Source: Gemmatimonadota bacterium (GTDB lineage Bacteria; Gemmatimonadota; Gemmatimonadetes; Longimicrobiales; Gaopeijiaceae). From it: a stretch of 6,118 bases of DNA. Below the pieces are notes generated by a model, which had not been told where the DNA came from, made no database searches, and saw nothing but the letters and a program-made list of their open reading frames with translations. Both the position numbers and the translations under genes were made by a program. The stretch covers positions 1-6,118 of the forward strand of contig JACQVC010000283.1 of assembly GCA_016209995.1 (NCBI GenBank), given 5' to 3'. Below, piece after piece: positions 1 through 4,537 of this stretch. Numbering within the stretch: the stretch's first letter is position 1; every line of letters begins with the position of its first letter.

Positions 1-325
1 CTTCCTGGAGTGCGAAGTCCCTCGCCGTCGCCTGACCCGCCGTGACCGTGACCTGCTGCACGCCCGCCGTGTAGCCGATGCGCTCGACGCGCAGCCTGTG
101 CTGGCCGGCCGGCACGTTCACGATCAGGTAGCGGCCGGACGCGTTCGTCAGACCGCCGAGGCCGGTGCCCTCGATGAACACCTGGGCCGCCGAGAGCGGA
201 CGGCCGGACGCCCCGTCCGTCACGACGCCGGTCAGTGAGCCCGTGGCTTGCTGGGCCTCGGCCGACGACCAGGATGTGACCCCTAACAACAGGGCAAAAC
301 CTATTAATACTCGGATGACCCGCAT
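1..325 (-). CDS. TonB-dependent outer-membrane receptor, N-terminus (partial, runs off left edge)
   Basis: Only the first 108 residues are in the window. Residues 1-24 form a signal peptide: MRVIRVLIG, then a hydrophobic stretch ending SSAEA before QQATG. Residues about 28-107 match the carboxypeptidase-regulatory-like (CarboxypepD_reg/CNA-B type) beta-sandwich that precedes the plug of SusC/RagA-like and related TonB-dependent receptors: TGSLTGVVTD, then GRPLSAAQVFIEGTG, then TNASGRYLIVNVPAG and LRVERIGY. Such receptors import siderophores, glycans or peptides across the outer membrane using TonB energy. The TonB box, plug and barrel lie outside the window, so the substrate cannot be read. 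The start is well supported: GGAGGAGG at 331-338 is 5 nt before the ATG. The gene has its own 788-bp upstream gap and is probably a separate transcription unit. Other proteins can carry this domain, including surface lipoproteins and carboxypeptidases, so 'receptor' is an inference from the signal peptide plus domain order. Confidence 0.8.
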   Translation of the reverse strand, partial: MRVIRVLIGFALLLGVTSWSSAEAQQATGSLTGVVTDGASGRPLSAAQVFIEGTGLGGLTNASGRYLIVNVPAGQHRLRVERIGYTAGVQQVTVTAGQATARDFALQE

Positions 326-330
326 GAGAG

Positions 331-338
331 CCTCCTCC
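331..338 (-). promoter_or_regulatory. Ribosome binding site of the receptor gene
   Basis: On the minus strand this reads GGAGGAGG, with 5 nt (CTCTC) before the ATG at 325. It is an almost ideal Shine-Dalgarno sequence and fixes the start of the partial receptor gene. Confidence 0.8.
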
Positions 339-636
339 GGTTGGGGTGGGTGGATTACGCCAAACGGATCAAGGGAGCGGAATTGAAAGCCACGAGATCG
401 CCGCGAGCATGACCGCCCTACCCATGGCTGACGGCCCTCGGATGGCTTGGAGCGCTGGGGGGACGGTTCTTGCTACGCGCCTTCTGGGAGTTCCAACGTC
501 TGCTCGATTCGTAGGCTACCTCCGCGAAGCAGGCTTAGGTAGGGCTGGCGACGCGGCGGGACCGGCCACCGCTCGTCATAGGACGTCCGCGGCATGCGCG
601 GAACCCTACTCCGTCGCGCACCTGCCCTGTCAACGA

Positions 637-654
637 TATCATTGTTAGATGATA
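637..654. promoter_or_regulatory. Palindromic candidate operator TATCAT-N6-ATGATA
   Basis: TATCAT at 637-642 and ATGATA at 649-654 are perfect 6-bp inverted repeats separated by TGTTAG. The element overlaps the proposed -10 box at 642-647, where a repressor would block transcription. The half-sites are loosely similar to the AT-rich half-sites of Fur-type boxes, but the match is not good enough to name the regulator. It could be a chance palindrome in AT-rich DNA. Confidence 0.3.
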
Positions 655-670
655 GCTACTTAGTTGTCAA
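642..670 (-). promoter_or_regulatory. Candidate sigma70-type promoter pointing to the receptor gene
   Basis: On the minus strand there is a perfect -35 box TTGACA (665-670), a 17-nt spacer, then TAACAA (642-647), a weak -10 match with 3 of 6 bases. It sits in the AT-rich island and faces the receptor gene, which would have a leader of about 310 nt. The position and the perfect -35 box support it; the weak -10 and long leader weaken it. A nearer promoter cannot be excluded. Confidence 0.35.
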
Positions 671-1056
671 GCAAAAAAAGTTTCCCATACGATTCGACTA
701 ATGGGATACTGGTTAGATCTAGGTTATGACCTCGTCTTTAGATGACCATTATGTGACGAAGTAACTGTGGGATGCCTGACGTCCAGCAATAAGCCCTAAT
801 CCACTTGGTACATGGGTGCATGTCGTTTCTATGTTATCTGCATGTGATTACCGGTTTGACCCCGGTTTCAGGTCCGCATCCCGACCCAAAGCGTGGCGGA
901 CGACTGTCTGGCTCACCATTTGGGCATGACCGGCCGATGGTTGCTCCCGCGCGGCGCGTCGTCATGTTGGTCAGCCGGGCGGCCCGCACGATAACCGCCC
1001 TCGGTGGGGTTAGTGGAGGAAGTAGAAGCTGCGGGAGTGGTGTGAGGACGATGAGG

Positions 1057-1090
1057 AAAGCGCCGGGAGGCAGCGGCCCCCCGGCGCTTT
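1057..1090 (-). terminator. Probable intrinsic terminator after the Gly/Tyr-rich exported protein gene
   Basis: AAAGCGCCGGG (1057-1067) and CCCGGCGCTTT (1080-1090) form a perfect 11-bp stem with a 12-nt loop. The element begins 24 nt past the stop of the gene ending at 1114. On the minus strand the stem ends in CTTT followed by CCTCAT, so the U-tract is short and interrupted. The stem is strong and well placed. The sequence past the stem on the plus strand is no better as a U-tract, and no supported plus-strand gene ends here. Confidence 0.65.
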
Positions 1091-1113
1091 GGTGATCTCT
1101 CGGTCTCGGTCGG

Positions 1114-2304
1114 CTACGTGCCGCCTCTCGGCCTGGCCGTGCGGCCGGTCGAGGAGCCGCCGGAGCCGCCACCGGATCCGCGCGAGCCTCCCGAGCCTAT
1201 GCTACCCCCGCCGTCTCGGACGCTGGGGCCCGGGTCACGGGACACGCTGCCCCCCCTGGGGCGTGTGTAACCGCGGCCGTTGACGACTCTGCCGCCGGGG
1301 TCCCGCGGCTCGACGGAGATGATCACCGGGTAGTACCCATAGCCGTATCCGTATCCGGGGCCGAACCCGTAGCCGTAGCCGAACGGCGAGTAGGGAGAGT
1401 ACCAGAAAGGCGAGTAACCGAACCCGAAGGGTCGGTACCCGATTCCCCAACGATAGGGGTCGTAGCCGTAGCCGAACGGCTCACGGCGGCGAGGCGCCTC
1501 GGCCACGGTCTCGTACTCCCGGTCGGGGCTGAGTCTGAAGCGATCGGGATGGCTCACCGCGACGACCACGTCGATCACGCTCGGGGGCACGCCGGCGTCC
1601 GCGAGCTGGATCAGCTTGTCGGCGTCGAGGTCGAAGCGCCGGTTGCGCTCGACCAGCCAGGCCTCGACGGTCTTGGCGTGGACTTGCGCGCTGGCGTCGA
1701 TCACATCGTCGATCTCGGGTGACGTGGAGGCGCCTCGCCGCGCGGCGCGGACGGCCATCATTCGCTCGGCCGCGATGGCGGCGAACCCTGCGGCCTCGGC
1801 CTGGGCCGTCGTGGCCAGCTGGTAGCGCTGCACCCAGGTGCTGGGCTCACCGTTGGCCTCGACCGTGCTCGCGTCCACCCATTCGGTGGGGGAGATCATC
1901 GCCATCATGCTGGTCGCGGTCTGCCGGACGCCGCCCTCGCAGACGTGCTCGGAGCGCACGTATATGCGGTGGGCATCGGCGGAAAAGCTCGAGCGGTCCG
2001 AGCCCTCACAGCCCTCGCGGGTCGACGGGCGCGCCTGCCCGTCGGCACGCACGATCTCGCGCGACACGATCTGACCGTCCGCGACCGTCACGAACTCGAC
2101 GCCGGTCTCGCCGCCGAGCGGGTTCAGGCAGAGGAGCGGTGCTTGGCTCGCTTCGCCGACGGGCTGCCAGCAGCCGAGCCAGGGCAGCCAGCGCTGATCC
2201 ATCTCCTGGGCCGCGATGCGTGAGGGCACCGCGGGGATCAGCAGGAGCGCAGACGCCAGCAGTCCAAGGACGACCGTTCCACGGGTCCTGAGTTGCTCGC
2301 TCAT
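1114..2304 (-). CDS. Exported protein of unknown function with Gly/Tyr-rich C-terminus
   Basis: I recognise no named family. The 396-residue product starts with a signal peptide (residues 1-33: charged SEQLRTRG, hydrophobic VVLGLLASALLLIPAV, ending RIAAQ). Residues about 34-165 look like a compact beta-rich domain with four cysteines (45, 59, 99, 122; for example WLGCW and REGCEG) that could form disulfides outside the cytoplasm. Residues about 166-260 are helical; 230-258 contain LADAGVPPSVIDVVVAVSHP, a short helical hairpin-like segment. Residues 278-325 are a Gly/Tyr/Phe/Pro low-complexity stretch (GYGYGF repeats), and 338-396 are a Gly/Ser/Arg tail. The ATG at 2304 was chosen because GAAGGG (2314-2319) lies 9 nt before it and the signal peptide starts there. 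GTG at 2337 and ATGs at 2325 and 2313 are in frame but have poorer spacing. It follows the barrel gene by 36 nt, so the two are probably cotranscribed. A cell-surface or periplasmic structural role is only a guess. Confidence 0.8.
   Translation of the reverse strand: MSEQLRTRGTVVLGLLASALLLIPAVPSRIAAQEMDQRWLPWLGCWQPVGEASQAPLLCLNPLGGETGVEFVTVADGQIVSREIVRADGQARPSTREGCEGSDRSSFSADAHRIYVRSEHVCEGGVRQTATSMMAMISPTEWVDASTVEANGEPSTWVQRYQLATTAQAEAAGFAAIAAERMMAVRAARRGASTSPEIDDVIDASAQVHAKTVEAWLVERNRRFDLDADKLIQLADAGVPPSVIDVVVAVSHPDRFRLSPDREYETVAEAPRRREPFGYGYDPYRWGIGYRPFGFGYSPFWYSPYSPFGYGYGFGPGYGYGYGYYPVIISVEPRDPGGRVVNGRGYTRPRGGSVSRDPGPSVRDGGGSIGSGGSRGSGGGSGGSSTGRTARPRGGT
1368..1480. repeat. Two copies of a 20-bp direct repeat encoding PFGYGY
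   Basis: CGTAGCCGTAGCCGAACGGC occurs identically at 1368-1387 and 1461-1480, 93 bp (31 codons) apart and in the same frame of the minus-strand gene. Each copy encodes PFGYGY inside the low-complexity region. Exact identity at codon level suggests recent duplication or slippage in the repeat tract rather than independent convergence. Confidence 0.75.
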
Positions 2305-2313
2305 GTCTTTCAT

Positions 2314-2319
2314 CCCTTC
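2314..2319 (-). promoter_or_regulatory. Ribosome binding site supporting the start at 2304
   Basis: GAAGGG on the minus strand is followed by 9 nt and the ATG at 2304. It abuts the in-frame ATG at 2313 with no spacer, which argues against that alternative start. Confidence 0.5.
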
Positions 2320-2340
2320 TACCATGCGATCCACCACCGA

Positions 2341-3099
2341 TCAGAACCGCACGCCGATTCCGATCGTCGCCTGCATGCCCGCGAGGTCGATCGCGTCGAA
2401 TCCGTCGAAGTCACCGTTCATATGCGTGCTCGCCCAAGCGTAGCGCGCCTCACCGCTGAGCACGAACTGAGCGCCCAGAGCCATGTCGAGCCCAGCGAAC
2501 ACATGTGCCGTCGGTGTCGTGCCCGATGAAGTAAAGATGTCGGAAAACACGTCCAGCGTCTCGAAGTCTATGAAGTCGCCATCCTGCTCGAAGCGGTAAT
2601 GAACCCAACCGGCTCCCGCACCGACGTAGGGCGCCCATTTGTATGGGACCCACGCGAAACGGCTGATGCGGCGTCCCCGGTCACTGAGGTACACCTTCAT
2701 CCCGGCGGTCACCGGTAGACGAGAGAGGATCGTCTTCTGCTTGATGGGCAGGCCATCCTGGTCGACCCAGTCACGGAACTCCGAGCGTGCCGTGCTCTGG
2801 GCGTAGCCGATGCCGAGTGCGAGGTCGACGCGTTCCGACAGCCGGACGTCCAACTCTCCGCCGATCGCGCCGGCGTAGAAATCGCGCTTGTCGACCGTCA
2901 GCCGCTGGCGCGTGAAAGCGAAGATCTCGCTCTCGGCACGAGGTAGGGCATAGCCGCCGCGTACCAGGAGCTGAACGGTGGGGCGCCGGAATAGGTAGCC
3001 GTCGCCGCCCTGTGCGAGTGCGCCGACCGGGGTCGCCAGCACCGCGGCGAGCGCCGCCGGGAGCAGTCGACTCACGACCGACCTCCCCTGGCGTCTCAT
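2341..3099 (-). CDS. Small outer-membrane beta-barrel protein
   Basis: The 252-residue product has a typical Sec signal peptide (residues 1-30: RRQGRS, then LLPAALAAVLATPVG, cleavage near ALAQ-GG). The mature part shows about eight alternating amphipathic segments, near 41-52, 73-87, 90-105, 124-140, 154-171, 196-210, 211-226 and 240-252. It ends GIGVRF, a terminal Phe with alternating hydrophobics that matches the signal recognised by the BAM complex. This fits an 8-stranded barrel of the OmpW/OmpX/OmpA-barrel size class; I cannot assign a subfamily. The stretch 171-195 (FEQDGDFIDFETLDVF) would be a long acidic, aromatic extracellular loop. The frame stays open upstream to 3390, but the ATG at 3099 has a strong ribosome binding site and begins the signal peptide, so the longer version is rejected. 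It is followed after 36 nt by the Gly/Tyr-rich exported protein, suggesting joint expression and perhaps a shared envelope role. Confidence 0.85.
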   Translation of the reverse strand: MRRQGRSVVSRLLPAALAAVLATPVGALAQGGDGYLFRRPTVQLLVRGGYALPRAESEIFAFTRQRLTVDKRDFYAGAIGGELDVRLSERVDLALGIGYAQSTARSEFRDWVDQDGLPIKQKTILSRLPVTAGMKVYLSDRGRRISRFAWVPYKWAPYVGAGAGWVHYRFEQDGDFIDFETLDVFSDIFTSSGTTPTAHVFAGLDMALGAQFVLSGEARYAWASTHMNGDFDGFDAIDLAGMQATIGIGVRF

Positions 3100-3104
3100 C
3101 CTTA

Positions 3105-3110
3105 CCTCCC
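3105..3110 (-). promoter_or_regulatory. Ribosome binding site deciding the barrel gene start
   Basis: GGGAGG on the minus strand, 5 nt (TAAGG) before the ATG at 3099. It decides this start against the much longer in-frame extension to 3390, whose extra residues are arginine-rich and look non-coding. Confidence 0.75.
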
Positions 3111-3143
3111 TGGCGAGTGGGCCGCGCAGCGGGCGTGCGCAGG

Positions 3144-3180
3144 GCCCGTCAACTATTCGTGGTTCACCAAGGTGACGGGC
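3144..3180. repeat. Inverted repeat in the leader of the barrel gene
   Basis: GCCCGTCA (3144-3151) and TGACGGGC (3173-3180) are perfect 8-bp inverted repeats. The 21-nt interval holds a second small inverted repeat, TGGT-TC-ACCA (3160-3169). The element lies 45-81 nt upstream of the barrel ATG. No T-run follows on either strand, so it is not an ordinary intrinsic terminator; an mRNA hairpin or a two-half-site operator are the alternatives. Confidence 0.45.
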
Positions 3181-3337
3181 AAGTCGTATGCCATCCTTAG
3201 AGTAGGGCGGAACGCCAGGAGAATCAAGGCGAGAGGCGGCAGCGGCGGCGCGCGGTACCCTCTGGGCTGGACATGTGCCGTCCGCGCTTTGGGACAGTGC
3301 GAACGTCGACCTGCGGGTTCTTGAGCGAGTGTCGAGG

Positions 3338-3568
3338 CTATGATGATCCCGCGGAGCTGCCGAGCGCGTCCACCTTTTGCCCCAGGTCACTCAAGCCCTT
3401 GCGCACGTCGCTCAAGCCCTCGCGCACGACACTCAGGCCCTCACCAAGCACGCGAAAGTCACTGCGGAACTGCTCGAACGATACCTCCAGCTTCGTGAGG
3501 CGTCCAAAGACCTCGTCGAAGCGCGGGGCGATAAACTCTACGAGCTCTTGGTACCCGTTTTTGTCCAC
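3338..3568 (-). CDS. Small coiled-coil protein, function unknown
   Basis: From the GTG at 3568 the product has 76 residues. Residues 7-28 (QELVEFIAPRFDEVF then GRLTKLE) resemble the N-termini of short bacterial proteins that start with a helix and continue into a coiled coil. Residues 20-69 show heptad spacing of Leu, Val and Phe, including near-repeats EGLSVVR, EGLSDVR, KGLSDLG encoded by a 21-bp tandem repeat. There is no signal peptide or membrane segment, so a cytoplasmic oligomer is likely. Codon use favours G/C in third positions, like the neighbours. The start is uncertain: no ATG is in frame and no clear Shine-Dalgarno is seen; GTG at 3676 and TTG at 3694 extend the frame by 36 or 42 residues that lack helical or conserved character. 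It lies 131 nt after the S51 peptidase gene. It could be a remnant of a longer coiled-coil protein rather than an intact gene. Confidence 0.55.
   Translation of the reverse strand: MDKNGYQELVEFIAPRFDEVFGRLTKLEVSFEQFRSDFRVLGEGLSVVREGLSDVRKGLSDLGQKVDALGSSAGSS
3388..3450. repeat. Three tandem 21-bp repeats encoding coiled-coil heptads
   Basis: The copies are 3388-3408, 3409-3429 and 3430-3450. Copies 1 and 2 agree at 18 of 21 positions and copies 2 and 3 at 14 of 21. The unit is exactly seven codons, so gain or loss of a copy keeps both the frame and the heptad register of the minus-strand protein. Confidence 0.75.
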
Positions 3569-3699
3569 AGCGTGATCCGGGATCCGGCGTGGTGCGCTGA
3601 ACGTGCTCTTCGCGGCGCGTGGCGAGCAATTTGCCTCCAGCGCAACCCGGGGGCCATGATGGATTGGGACGATCACATGCGGCGGCCGACGCAAGCTAT

Positions 3700-4491
3700 T
3701 CAGGCGATCCTCTCCGGCTGCATCATCCTCTCGACCACGCGCCCGCCGACCACGCTGACGTAGTAGACCCTGGCCTCCGCACGCGTGGAGACCACTCGCC
3801 TGACTTCGTTGTCCTCGAAGTAGATTCCCGCGTCGTTGTCGCAGGCGTAGCCGGGTTCCAGCTCGCCTGACGCGATGAGTCTTTGATACGTAGGTCTACG
3901 CTCCGGCTCGCGGTCGTAGTGCGGGGAGTGGCTGCCCCTCAGGAATCCGAGGCACTCGACCTTGGTGAGCTCTTTCGGCCTGGAATCTGTCGTCCCCTCC
4001 TCGAACCAGCAGAGCGAGCCGGCGCTGGCTCCGCCCAGCACGATGCCGCGGTCCCAGGCTTCCCTGAGCACGCGGTCGATGCCCTGGGCTCGCCAGATCG
4101 CCTGCTGGTTCAACGTGTTGCCGCCCGAGGCGACGATGCCATCCATGGAGAGCAAGGCGTCTTCCCAACTCTGCTGCATCCGGTAGCTGCTGATGAAGCT
4201 CTCCTGGACGAACGGCACGACGTTGAGTCGCGCGCAGTTCTGGAACCACGTGATGATGCCGGACGGGCTGTCGGCCGAGGCCGTCGGCAGGTAGCAGAGC
4301 CTGGGGCGCTCCTTCCCCGTGAGCGATGCCATGTAGCGGATGAAGGCTTCGCCGAATCCGCCACCAGCGATCAGGATCTTGCGTGTGGCTGCCCCGGCCG
4401 CGGGTCTCGTCTGGGGAAAGGCTGCCGCACCCGTCCCGACCAGACCGACTGCGCTAACGGCCGCGGAGACGACGAAATCTCTTCTCTCCAT
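3700..4491 (-). CDS. Tat-exported S51-family (PepE-like) serine peptidase
   Basis: The 263-residue product belongs to peptidase family S51, a class I glutamine amidotransferase-like fold that includes alpha-aspartyl dipeptidase PepE and cyanophycinase. Visible motifs are GGGFGE after a first beta strand (residues 43-48), ASGGNT (121-126), the nucleophile elbow GASAGS with Ser156, Asp169 in TTDSRP, and SPHYD with His191. The spacings of 13 and 35 residues after the Ser resemble the Ser-Asp-His triad of E. coli PepE. DNDAGIYFE (218-226) and the final GGRVVER strand are also typical. The first 30 residues, MERRDFVVSAAV then a Gly/Ala-rich hydrophobic stretch, form a twin-arginine signal (RRDFV), so the folded enzyme is probably periplasmic, which differs from cytoplasmic PepE. 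The ATG at 4491 has an AAAGGGGGG element 9 or more nt upstream and starts exactly at the Tat motif; an in-frame GTG at 4521 lacks a ribosome binding site. The gene starts 46 nt after the amidohydrolase stop, so cotranscription is likely. Exact substrate is unknown. Confidence 0.88.
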   Translation of the reverse strand: MERRDFVVSAAVSAVGLVGTGAAAFPQTRPAAGAATRKILIAGGGFGEAFIRYMASLTGKERPRLCYLPTASADSPSGIITWFQNCARLNVVPFVQESFISSYRMQQSWEDALLSMDGIVASGGNTLNQQAIWRAQGIDRVLREAWDRGIVLGGASAGSLCWFEEGTTDSRPKELTKVECLGFLRGSHSPHYDREPERRPTYQRLIASGELEPGYACDNDAGIYFEDNEVRRVVSTRAEARVYYVSVVGGRVVERMMQPERIA

Positions 4492-4537
4492 GGTTCGCGT
4501 TCCCCCCTTTCGTACGCTCACTCTGGTTCGCGGGTCT

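Larger units (their letters stand above)
326..1113. other. 788-bp intergenic region without a supported gene
   Basis: No reading frame on either strand shows a recognisable protein, a good ribosome binding site or the codon pattern of the neighbours. The right end (1057-1090) holds the hairpin that probably ends the unit to the right. Bases about 630-850 are clearly AT-richer than the rest of the window and contain a TTGACA box, a TATCAT/ATGATA palindrome, an A7 tract and three TTAGAT words. The stretch 326-630 would be a roughly 310-nt leader of the receptor gene if the promoter at 642-670 is used. It includes a 6-bp inverted repeat, TCCGCG/CGCGGA, at 586-602. Bases 860-1050 are GC-rich and I see nothing specific in them apart from a CCGGTTT direct repeat at 851-857 and 862-868. 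No tRNA cloverleaf was found by eye. Confidence 0.6.

Noticed and set aside
664..693. Plus-strand promoter TTGTCA-N18-TACGAT
   Set aside because: The boxes are fair (5/6 and 4/6), but no plus-strand gene follows and the match lies in AT-rich DNA where such hits are common.
326..1113. tRNA, small RNA or mobile-element remnant in the gap
   Set aside because: T-loop-like strings such as GATTCG at 505-510 and 691-696 have no matching acceptor or anticodon stems, and no terminal inverted repeats with flanking duplications were found.
805..1172. Possible small genes on both strands in the gap (805-1095 plus, 834-1172 minus)
   Set aside because: No ribosome binding site, no recognisable sequence, and the minus one overlaps the terminator hairpin and the end of the exported protein gene.
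1719..2291. Plus-strand frame of 190 codons opposite the Gly/Tyr-rich protein gene
   Set aside because: The product is Arg/Ser/Pro-rich, typical of a shadow frame in GC-rich DNA; the opposite strand carries a signal peptide and better composition.
3100..3390. In-frame N-terminal extension of the barrel gene by 97 residues
   Set aside because: The extra residues are Arg/Ala-rich without structure, they overlap the coiled-coil gene, and the ATG at 3099 has a strong ribosome binding site and begins a signal peptide.
3377..3763. Plus-strand frame of 128 codons opposite the coiled-coil gene
   Set aside because: It is open mainly because the 21-bp repeat is divisible by three, it runs into the antisense of the S51 gene, and the minus strand gives the more protein-like sequence (QELVEFIAPRFDEV).
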